This document shows, piece after piece, positions 31,289 to 40,800 of a DNA stretch of 40,979 nt (position 1 is the stretch's first letter; each line of letters begins with the position of its first letter). The DNA is from an uncultured Oscillibacter sp. (GTDB lineage Bacteria; Bacillota; Clostridia; Oscillospirales; Oscillospiraceae): assembly GCA_945868085.1 (NCBI GenBank), contig CAMBKF010000017.1, positions 1 to 40,979 on the forward strand, written 5' to 3'. Both the position numbers and the translations under genes were made by a program. A model generated the notes under the pieces. The model was not told the DNA's origin. It did no database searches and saw only the letters and a program-made list of their open reading frames with translations.

Positions 31289-32219
31289 GTGAACATTTAT
31301 CGCTCTGCATCCCAACTGGTCGGTCACACACCGCTGCTGCAGCCCGTGCGCTACATGGAGCAGCTCCGGCTGCCCGCCACCGTGCTGGTCAAGCTGGAAT
31401 CCTTCAATCCCGCCGGGTCTGTAAAGGACCGCGTGGCCCTGGAAATGATCGAGACCGCCGAAAAAGAGGGCAAGCTCCTGCCCGGCGGCACCATCGTGGA
31501 GCCCACCTCCGGCAACACCGGCATAGGTCTGGCGGCCATGGGCCTGGCCCGGGGCTACCAAGTCATCCTCACCATGCCCGAATCCATGAGCGTGGAGCGC
31601 CGGCAGCTGCTGGCGGCCTATGGCGCGCGGCTGGTGCTGACCCCCGCCAAGGACGGCATGGCCGGCGCCGTGGAGAAGGCCTGGGAGATCGCCGCCCAGA
31701 CCCCGGGCAGCTTCCTGGCCGGCCAGTTTGATAACCCCGCCAATCCCCGGGCCCATTACCGCACCACCGGCCCCGAGATCTGGCACGATACCGACGGGCA
31801 GGTGGACATCTTCGTGGCCGGCGTAGGCACCGGCGGCACCGTTACAGGCGTGGGCCGCTACCTGAAGGAGAAGAACCCCAACGTGCGGATTGTGGCCGTG
31901 GAGCCCGCCGCCTCCCCCCCTGCTCTCCGGCGGCAAAGCCGGGAGCCACGGCCTCCAGGGCATCGGCGCCAACTTCGTGCCGGAGAACTTTGACCGCAGC
32001 GTGGTGGACGAGGTGATCCCCGTGTGGGAGAAGGACGCCTATGCCGCCGCCCGTCTGCTGGCCGGCACCGAGGGCGTGCTGGCGGGCATCAGCTCCGGCG
32101 CCGCTCTGCACGCCGCGGGCGAACTGGCCCGCCGCCCGGAGAACGCCGGCAAGATCATCGTGGCCCTGCTGCCCGACACCGGCGACCGTTACCTTTCCAC
32201 ACCGCTGTTTCAGGAGTGA
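31289..32219 (+). CDS. cysK: Cysteine synthase (O-acetylserine sulfhydrylase), frameshifted at a C-run
   Basis: Start GTG 31289 with AAAGGAAG ahead. The protein is a PLP enzyme with Lys46 in NPAGSVKDR, the substrate loop PTSGNTGIG and the phosphate loop [10 protein letters not shown]. It makes cysteine from O-acetylserine and sulfide. Through VEPAASP the frame is normal, then a run of seven C (31914-31920) throws it out. With six C it would read [19 protein letters not shown] and continue to the stop at 32219 ([15 protein letters not shown]), giving about 309 residues, the usual length. The similarity on both sides is complete, so an extra C, quite likely a base-calling slip, is the simplest reading. 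If real, the gene is dead. The cysE start lies 3 bp past the stop. Confidence 0.88.
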
Positions 32220-32222
32220 TTT

Positions 32223-33098
32223 ATGATGAGTGAAAGCCATATCTGCGCCGCAGCCAAGGCCATGGCGCAAACCTACAACACAGGCTCCGTGCCGCTGTAC
32301 GGCAAGAAGCTGCGGCTCCCGGACCGGCAGGCCGTGATCCTGCTCATAAAGGACATCCGGCGGCTGATCTTTCCCGCCTACTACGGGGAGGCGGCTCTCA
32401 TGAGCCTGGCCCCGGAGGACTATGCCGCGCTGCTCTTAGAGCGCATCGAAAAGCAGCTTTTCCGGCAGATCGCCCTGACGCTGCCGGAGGAGCAGGAGGA
32501 CCGGGCCGCGGAGCTGGCCACCGAAATGGTGACCCGGCTCCCCAAGATCGCCCAAAAGGTCCAGCTGGACCTGGAGGCCACCTTCGACGGCGATCCCGCC
32601 GCCGGCTCCCGGGAGGAGATCCTGTTCTCCTACCCCGGCCTGTTCGCCATCCTGGTGTACCGGGTGGCCCACGAGCTCTACGACATGAAGATCCCCATTC
32701 TGCCCCGGATGATGACCGAGTACGCCCACAGCCACACGGGCATCGACATCCACCCCGGCGCGCAGATCGGCGACTATTTCTTCATCGACCACGGCACGGG
32801 CATCGTGGTGGGCGAGACCTCGATCATCGGCGATCGGGTGAAGCTCTACCAGGGCGTGACCCTGGGCGCTCTGTCCACCCGGGACGGGCACCACGCCCAG
32901 CTCGGCAAGCGCCACCCCACGGTGGAGGACGATGTGACCATCTACTCCGGCGCGACCATTCTGGGCGGCAACACCGCCATCGGCCGGGGCAGCGTGGTAG
33001 GGGGCAACGCCTTCCTCACCAGCTCCGTGCAGAAGGACACCCGGGTGGTGATCCACGCCCCGGAAACCGTGTTCAAAAGCCGCAAAGGCGAGAAATAA
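32223..33098 (+). CDS. cysE: Serine O-acetyltransferase
   Basis: 291 residues. N-terminal helical domain (about 1-150) and C-terminal left-handed beta-helix of hexapeptide repeats with the active-site region YAHSHTGIDIHPGA, FFIDHGTGIVVGET, KLYQGVTLGAL and KRHPTVEDDVTIYSGATILGG. It makes O-acetylserine from serine and acetyl-CoA, the substrate of the cysK product encoded just before. AGGAG overlaps the end of cysK, so the two are co-translated. It resembles the longer EpsC-like CysE proteins of Clostridia and gut Bacteroidetes. The short C-terminal tail is present, but I cannot judge feedback inhibition. Confidence 0.93.
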   Translation: MMSESHICAAAKAMAQTYNTGSVPLYGKKLRLPDRQAVILLIKDIRRLIFPAYYGEAALMSLAPEDYAALLLERIEKQLFRQIALTLPEEQEDRAAELATEMVTRLPKIAQKVQLDLEATFDGDPAAGSREEILFSYPGLFAILVYRVAHELYDMKIPILPRMMTEYAHSHTGIDIHPGAQIGDYFFIDHGTGIVVGETSIIGDRVKLYQGVTLGALSTRDGHHAQLGKRHPTVEDDVTIYSGATILGGNTAIGRGSVVGGNAFLTSSVQKDTRVVIHAPETVFKSRKGEK

Positions 33099-33116
33099 GC
33101 AGGAAATACGCAGTTT

Positions 33117-33146
33117 AAAGCCCTCGGCCGGTTGGCCGGGGGCTTT
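33117..33146 (+). terminator. Terminator of the cysK-cysE operon
   Basis: AAAGCCCTCGGCC (33117-33129) with GGCCGGGGGCTTT (33134-33146) around GGTT, one mispair or G-T pair, followed by the T-rich TATAGTTATTTTATT. The same hairpin would end the convergent YibE/F gene on the minus strand. Confidence 0.85.
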
Positions 33147-33169
33147 ATAGTTATTTTATTGGGAAGCTT

Positions 33170-34366
33170 TTATTTTGCCAGCGGGGCGGCTTTCTTCCCG
33201 CCCAGGAGCAGGGAGGTAATAAGCGCCGTCAGCGGGACGGCCAGAATCACGCCGATGCTGCTGGCGATGCCGCTGATGACCTCCGTGGCCATATAGGGCG
33301 AGCTGATGAGCTGCCGGGGATCCAGCCCCAGGGAGCACAGGTAGATGATAAACACCAATCCGCTGCCCAAAAATGCCAGGATCAGCGTGTTGGTCATGGT
33401 GCCCACCATGTCCCGGCCAATGTTCATGCCCGAGCGGAAAAGATCCTTGCCGCTGCGGTCCGGGGCCACGGTATGCACCTCCGTCAGGGCGGAGGATATG
33501 CTCATGGCCACGTCCATCACCGCGCCCAGGGCGCTGATGACCACCCCCGCCACCAACAGGCCCCGCAGGCCCAGGGGCGTGCCCGTCTGCCGCAGCTGCA
33601 GCAGCGGCTCCACATCCGTCAGGCGCAGGCCGTCAATGCGCAGCAGGCCCTGGGCCAGCAGGCCGAACAGCAGCGCCAGGGCCGTGCCGGCGATGGTACC
33701 CAGCGCCGCGCAGACGGTCTTGCTGCTCACGCCGCCCAGGATCACCATGGTCACGACGGTGATATACGCGCAGACGAGAAACACCGTCAGCAGCGTGGGC
33801 GCGCCCTTCATCAGCAGGGGGATCATCACAAAGAACAGGCACACCAGCGTGACGGCCAGGGCCACCAGGGATTTCGCGCCCACCTTGCCGCCCACGGCCA
33901 CCGTGGCCAGCAAAAACAGACCCACGATCACCGCCAGGCCCACGGCCCGGTCATATTCATACACCGTGGCGGTGTGGTTGCCGTCAGAATAAGTGGAGAT
34001 CAGCACCACCGCCCGCTGGCCCGTTTTCAGAGCCTGGCCGTACAGAGGCCCCACATAGTTGTAGACCTGCATGGTCTCGCCCTTGTACTGGCCCGTGCGG
34101 ATCTCGGCCAACAGCAGCTGCTCGCCCCGATAGCCGCCGTCGGATACGGCGTCGGGCTCGGTGCTGTCCGAAAGGATGTCGGTGATGACGGCGGTCTCAT
34201 ACTCGGCGTAATCCTCGCCCCGGGGCTGGGGCTGCTCATGGGTCACCGCCAGGGCCCGGACGATGATGAACACCACCACCGCGGCCGCCAGAATGATGCA
34301 GCTGAGGCGATTTTTGCCCCACCAGACGCGCACATCCAGCGGATTTATCTTCTTCCCGTTCTTCAT
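33170..34366 (-). CDS. YibE/F family membrane protein
   Basis: 398 residues. One N-terminal membrane segment (about 22-42), an extracellular domain to about 138 (ETAVITDILSD, GEQLLLAEIRTGQYKG, RAVVLISTYSDGNH) and about seven further segments from residue 140. Conserved spots are SALGAVMDVAMSISSAL and IGRDMVGTMTNTLILAFLGS in the C-terminal half, which place it in the YibE/F family of Firmicutes. Its function is not established; a transport role has been suggested for the family. It has its own promoter and stands alone on the minus strand, convergent with cysK-cysE. Confidence 0.9.
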   Translation of the reverse strand: MKNGKKINPLDVRVWWGKNRLSCIILAAAVVVFIIVRALAVTHEQPQPRGEDYAEYETAVITDILSDSTEPDAVSDGGYRGEQLLLAEIRTGQYKGETMQVYNYVGPLYGQALKTGQRAVVLISTYSDGNHTATVYEYDRAVGLAVIVGLFLLATVAVGGKVGAKSLVALAVTLVCLFFVMIPLLMKGAPTLLTVFLVCAYITVVTMVILGGVSSKTVCAALGTIAGTALALLFGLLAQGLLRIDGLRLTDVEPLLQLRQTGTPLGLRGLLVAGVVISALGAVMDVAMSISSALTEVHTVAPDRSGKDLFRSGMNIGRDMVGTMTNTLILAFLGSGLVFIIYLCSLGLDPRQLISSPYMATEVISGIASSIGVILAVPLTALITSLLLGGKKAAPLAK

Positions 34367-34396
34367 AGGAGTTTCCTCCCTCTCGTTGTTTTATTC

Positions 34397-34425
34397 AGCA
34401 TAGCAAGTTCCGGGCCGTCTGTCAA
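34397..34425 (-). promoter_or_regulatory. Promoter of the YibE/F gene
   Basis: On the minus strand TTGACA (34425-34420) and TATGCT (34402-34397) with a 17-bp spacer. The ATG follows 30 bp later after GGGAGGAAA. Confidence 0.88.
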
Positions 34426-34514
34426 GAGCATCCGCCGGAGGAAAAGTCCTCTGTTTTTTGGAGGATTCAGCAAAAATTTGCCGATATTTTTTCACTCCAA
34501 CGAAAAAAGAAGGG

Positions 34515-34543
34515 TGGCAATCCCCGGCAGCTTGTGGTACAAT
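34515..34543 (+). promoter_or_regulatory. Promoter upstream of the surface protein gene
   Basis: TGGCAA (34515-34520) and TACAAT (34538-34543) with a 17-bp spacer. Transcription would start near 34550 and give a leader of about 280 nt before the TTG start at 34829. Confidence 0.6.
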
Positions 34544-34584
34544 ATAGGTATCCACACGAAGAGTTTGCTCCAGATCTCCGGTAT

Positions 34585-34686
34585 CCTTCACAGCCTTCTG
34601 TCCTGGTCACTCGGATCCCCTCTCGGCAATACAGCATCGGTTGTGAAGGGTCGCCTGCCCGCCTTGCGCGGGATGGGCGGCTTTTT
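34585..34686 (+). ncRNA. Candidate structured leader RNA with terminator-like hairpin
   Basis: CCTTCACAGCC (34585-34595) pairs over 11 positions (one G-U) with GGTTGTGAAGG (34639-34649), enclosing a 43-nt arm. Directly after it, CCCGC/GCGGG (34658-34672) nested inside GCC...GGC makes a GC-rich hairpin ending in TTTTT at 34682-34686. The pair of a closed domain and a terminator resembles a riboswitch or small RNA. I do not recognise the consensus, and the ~140 bp between 34687 and the start codon hold no other gene. Confidence 0.45.
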
Positions 34687-34828
34687 CTATCTGCGCACTT
34701 CACGCAGCTTTTACACAAGTACGGTTTTGGATTTTTCATTGCGCTGTTACAGTGAGAGCTGAAACCGCCCTTGGAGCACCGGCGCCCGGGGCAGACCACC
34801 GTGCAAAATGAATAGGAGGGATCAGATT

Positions 34829-37800
34829 TTGAAGAAGAGAGGACATAGCAGACGTCTGCTATCCGTGCTGCTGGCACTGGTGATGCTGCTGTCGCTGCTG
34901 CCCACAGCGGTGTTTGCAGACACAACGCCGAAGGCAACGCTGATAACGGACGCCTCCACGCTGAAAGCCGGCGACCAGATCATTCTCGCGGCGTCTGCCA
35001 ACGGCAAGACCTACGCTGCGGGCAGCCTGTCCGGCAAGCTGCTCACAAGTATTGAAACCAACCCCACTGACCCGGCAGACACCGTGGAGATCTTCACGCT
35101 GGGCGGCGAGGCCGGCAAGTGGACGCTCACCGCGTCCGACGGCAAGCAGATCTATACCGCTGATGCCAAGGCGCTGAACAACACCGGCAAGGGAACCGGT
35201 ACATGGACCATCGCCATTGACGACAGCGGACTGGCCACTGTGGCCAGCACGGATTCGGCCTGCGGCCGCATCCTGTACAACGTCAAGTCTCCCCGGTTCC
35301 TGAACTACACCTCGGCCACCAACGTGAGCATGCTGCTGCCCAGCATCTATCGGCTGGAGGTCTCCCCCGCCCGTCAGAGCGGCATCGTCACAGACCTGAC
35401 CACCCTGCAGGATGGCGACACGGTCGTGATCTTTAACCCCGTTTACAAAAAGACCCTGTCCACCGAGTACAGCGGCTTCTATAACAAGGGCACTGATGTG
35501 ACCCTTGCGGAAGGCAAGCTTGATGGCTTTACCGATGTGGACAAGTGGACCGTGGGTATCAATGACGACGGCACTTACAGCTTTGCAAACGCCGACGACA
35601 AGAAGCTCTCCATGGACACCGGCTACACCAGCACCCCCGTGGGCAAGGTCAACGACAGCTGGAAGATCAGCGCCGTGGACGGCAAGGATGCCACCTTCTA
35701 CATCGACAACGCCACCCGCACCGACAAATACCGCCTCCAGTGGTATGCTTCCAAGGGCACCTGGAGCGCCTACACCGGCACGGGCGATGCCTTCGAGCAG
35801 CAGATCTACCTGGTGATCGACTCCGGCAGCGAGACCCCCGACCCTGAGCCGGAGCCCACCGCCCTCTTTAAGGACGGCGACAAGGTGGTCATCTACAACC
35901 CCGCTAATAGCAAGGCTCTGTCCAGCGAGTACAGCGGCTTCTATAACAAGGGCACCGATGTGACCATTGCAGACGGCAAGCTCACCGGTTACACCAAGGC
36001 GGACATCTGGACCGTGGGCGTCAACGCCGACGGCACCTACACCTTCTCCACCGCCGATGGCAAGAAGCTCTCCATGGATGCGAGCTATGGCAGCACACCT
36101 TTGGATAAGGTGAACACCGCCTGGGCCATTGAGAAGGCTGCCACTGACGGCTGCTACTATATTAAAAATGCCGTCCGGGGCAACTACCTGGAGTGGTATG
36201 CCGACAAGGGCAACTGGAGCAGCTACAGCAGGATCAGCGATGAGGCCCTGTTCGCTCAGGCTTTCTTCAAGGTCCGGGAGAGCGGCATCGTCACCAGCCT
36301 GTCCGATGGCGATACAGTGGTCATCTTCAACCCCGCTAATGGCAAGGCTCTGTCCAGCGAGTACAGCGGCTTCTATAACAAGGGCACCGATGTGACCATT
36401 GCAGACGGCAAGCTCACCGGTTACACCAAGGCGGACATCTGGACCGTGGGCGTCAACGCCGACGGCACCTACACCTTCTCCACCGCCGATGGCAAGAAGC
36501 TGTCCATGGATACGAGCTATGGCAGCACGCCTTTGGATAAGGCGAACACCGCCTGGACCATTGAAAACGCCAAAACCGCTGACTGCTTCTATATTAAGAA
36601 CAATGTCCGCGGAAATTACCTGGAGTGGTATGCCGACAAGGGTAACTGGAGCAGCTACAGCAGGATCAGCGATGAGGCCCTGTTTGCCCAGCAGTTCTAC
36701 CTGGTAGTGGATGACGGCGGCTCCGACCCCGAGCCTCCCACCCCCACCGGTCCCCTCACCGTGGGCAGCCAGGTGGTCATCTACAACCAGAACGCCCAGG
36801 CTGTTCTGGCCGCGCAGAACGATAACGAAAGCAGTCCCGCCATCAACAAGGCGGCCGCCACCATTGAGGACGGCAAGGCTGTCTGCGCCAACGGCGCCGT
36901 GGTGTTCACTGTGGAGCAAAACGGCGAGTATTACCGTTTCCGCAACGACACCTACGGCTATCTCTGCGCAAACGGCACCGGCAACAATGCCTTCTATACC
37001 CAGACTGCCAGTGACGACGCCGATTGGCTGGTCCGCACCTGCTCCGGCGGCGTGGGCGGCTACGAGATGGAGCACCGCACCGCCAAGTACAGCGGCCACA
37101 GCCAGTGGCTGGAGTATTACAGCGACAGCTTCAAGGTCTACTCCATGTATAAGGTCACCGACTACACCATCTACTCCTTCTCCTTCTACCCCGTGGCAGA
37201 GGGCACCAAGGTGGATGGCGGCATCGTGAACATGCCCGCCATCGACTTCGGCACCGTGCTCCCGGCCTATGTGGGGCAGGACTACCAGCTGACCTTCACC
37301 GTGGACGCCCCCTTCGGCGTGGAGGGTGACATGACCGCCGCGCTGAACGGCACCGCCCTCACCGTCACCAAGGGCGAGGACGGCACCTACACCGTCACCA
37401 TCCCCGGGGCATCCGTAAAGGGCGACAAGCTCACTGTCACCGTCAGCGGTAAGGACGGCAAGGGCGCGGACATCTCCGGCACCGCTGAGATCCCCGTCAA
37501 GGATGAGCCCGTCTTCTCCGATCCTCTGCCCGCCCGGGGCGGCCAGACCGGCGACAATAAGCGGCCCGAGATCTCCGTGGCTCTGGCCAACGCCGGTGAC
37601 GATGTCGCCGTCACCATGACCGTGAACGATACGGCTGTGACTGCAGCATACGAGGACGGCCGCGTCACCTACACCCCCGACGCCGACATGGCGGACGGCC
37701 GGGTCGACGTCAAGGTCACCGCCAAGCGCGCCGACAGCAAGTCTGCCGAGTACAGCTGGTCCTTCACCGTAGGCAAGGCCACCTATCAGCTCTACTTCGG

Positions 37801-40800
37801 CCAGCTCCACGGCCACACCCAGTATTCCGACGGCTCCGGCTCTCTGGACAGCGCCCTGAGCTATATCAAGAACCTGCCCGTCAGCGCCAACGTCCAGTTC
37901 GTGGCCTTCACCGACCACTCCAACTATTTCGATTCCAAGAATGCCCCCAATGTGGAGGCCGCCCTCTATAACACCTCCCTGGTCAAGGATTCCGATGCCA
38001 GCCACAGCTGGAAGACCTACAAGGACACCATCGCCCAGTTCAACGAGGACAACGCCGGCAGCATGGTGGCCATCGGCGGCTTCGAGATGACCTGGTCCGG
38101 CGGCCCCGGCCATATCAACACCTTCAACACCCCCGGCGTGGTCTCCCGCAACAACGGCACCCTGAACAACAAGACCGACGACGCCGGCATGAAGGCCTAT
38201 TACGCCCTGCTGAGCCAGACCGAGGGCGCAAACTCCATCAGCCAGTTTAACCACCCCGGCACCACCTTCGGCAACTTCAAGGATTTCAGCTATTGGGATT
38301 CCGTTATTGACAGCCGCATGTATATGGTCGAGGTGGGTAACGGCGAAGGCCAGATCGGCGCCGGCGGCTACTATCCCAGCTATGAGCAGTACATCATGGC
38401 TCTGGATAAGGGCTGGCACCTGGCTCCCACCAATAACCAGGATAACCATCAGGGCCGCTGGGGCAACGCCAACGACGCCCGCGACGTTATCCTCACCGAT
38501 AACTTTACCGAGGAGGGCATTTATGACGCCATCCGCGCCATGCGTGTGTATGCCACCGAGGACAAGAACCTGGAGCTGGGCTACACCGTCAACGGCCTCA
38601 TGATGGGCTCCAGCATCAAGACGGTGCCCGGCAAGCTGGACATCGAGGTCAGCGTTTACGATCCCGACCGCACCGATTCCATCTCCAAGGTGGAAGTGGT
38701 GGTCAACTCCGGCAAGGTGGCCCATGTCTGGGACGATCCCGCCGAGCTGAAGAACGGCACTCTCTCCGTCACCCTGGCTCCGGAGTATAGCTACTACTTC
38801 ATCCGCGTCACCCAGGAAGACGGCGACCTGGCTGTCACCGCCCCCGTGTGGGTGGGCGAGAGCCTGAAACTGGGTATCTCCAACATGACCTGCGGCACCG
38901 CCACCCCCGTCACCGACGAGGAGCTGACCCTGACCACCACCCTCTTCAACAGCGAGAACACCGACGCCACCGTCACCTCCCTGACTTACAGCATCGGCGG
39001 CACGGTCATCGGCACCGACAAGGCCGGCTACACCATCGCTGCCGGCAGCACCCTGGACATTCCCTTTAAGTGGATCCCCGACCAGGCCCGTGTTGCCACC
39101 GTCCTGGTCACCGCCGTGGTGAATCAGAACGGGAAAGACTACACCTTCACCAAGACCATCAGCCTGGACGTGCTGGATGCCAGCAAGCTGGTCTACATCG
39201 GCATCGATGCCTCTCATTATAATGAGTATGTAGCCGGCAACTATAAGGACAGCATGGGCAACTTCGGCAACCTGGCTGCGGAGTACAGCGTGCGCACCGT
39301 CCAGCTGAACACCAGCGCGGACCTCATCGCCGCCTGCTCCAACTCCAAGTATAAGGCCATCGTCCTCACCGCCCCCAGCCGCCGCTCGTCTGAGGCCCAG
39401 GCCGATCCCAAGACCTACAGCCCGGAGGAGCTCGCCGCCATTGCCGCGTTTAATGACGCCGGCGGCATGGTCATCCTGGCCGGCTGGAGCGACAACTACG
39501 AGAACTATCCTGTCATCCAGAATAACCCCAATACCAAGCACATGGCCGAGACCCAGAACGACGTCCTGGCAGCTCTGGGCTCCAGCCTCCGCATCAGCGA
39601 CGACGCCACCTATGACGACACCCGCAGCGCCGCTGACGGCGTGGATAAGTGGAGACTGTACTTCAGCGACTACAACATGGATAACTTCCTGGTTGAGGGC
39701 GTGGAAGTAGACGCCGATCATCCCTACGACAAGATGTACACCGAGCGCTTCAGCCACTACGGCGGCGCCTCCATCTATGCCGTGGATGCCGGCGGCAATC
39801 CCACCTCCACCCTGCCCGCCACCGTCTCCCCCGTGGTCTACGGCCACGCCACCACCAATTCTGTGGACGTGGATAAGGACGGCAGAGGCGGCGCAGGCAC
39901 CCCCAAGTACACCTATGCCGAGAACGACAGCCGCCTGCTGGTCATGGCCACCGAGCAGCTGGAGGGCAAGGGCATGGTCATCGTCTCCGGCGCGGCCTTC
40001 CTCTCCAATTTCGAGGTACAGTCCCAGCTGGATAACACCCTGGAGAAGAACTACTCCAACTACAGGATCTGCGAGAACCTGATCAACTATCTCAATCCCC
40101 CCAAGATCAGCACCATCGCCGAGGTCCATGCGGACGAGGAGGGCATCAAGTACACCGTTGAGGGTATCGTCACCTCCAACGCCTCCGGCTATGATAAGAA
40201 CACCGCCTTCTTTGACTGCATCTATATCCAGGACGAGACCGGCGGCATCAACTGCTTCCCCGTGGCCGGCGACTATCAGATCGGCGATAAGCTCCGCATC
40301 AGCGGCTCCACCAGCTCCTACCAGGGCGAGCGCCAGCTGGCCGTGACCAAGATCCGGAAGCTGGGCCACGAGACCCCCGTGGAGCCCAAGGTGGTCACCG
40401 CCGCCCAGGTGAATGACGGCTCCGTCCTGGGCCAGCTCATCACCCTCAAGGGCTATGTCACCGGCATCGAGATGGCCAACGGCCTGATCCAGACCATCCT
40501 GGTCCGGGATGCCCAGGGCAATGTGGCCCGGGTGTTCATCGACGGCTATATCACCACCTCCCAGGATGTTCAGAACGCCGCCGTGGGCTGCGCCATCGAG
40601 GCTACGGGCCTTGCCTCCTATGACAACACCTTTACCCTCGAAGACGGCACCGCCATAGCCCCCCGTATCCGCATCCGCGACCGGGCAGACATCGTCTGCA
40701 CCGCTCACACCCACGCCTTCGGCGACTGGGAGGAAACCACTCCCGCCACCTGCACCACAGACGGTGTGGAGACCCGCGCCTGCGCCTGCGGCGCAACCGA

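Noticed and set aside
31044-31289. T-box or SAM riboswitch before cysK
   Set aside because: No T-box consensus (AGGGTGG...ACCGCG) or SAM-box elements are visible; the Cys-codon ORF and stems explain the leader better.
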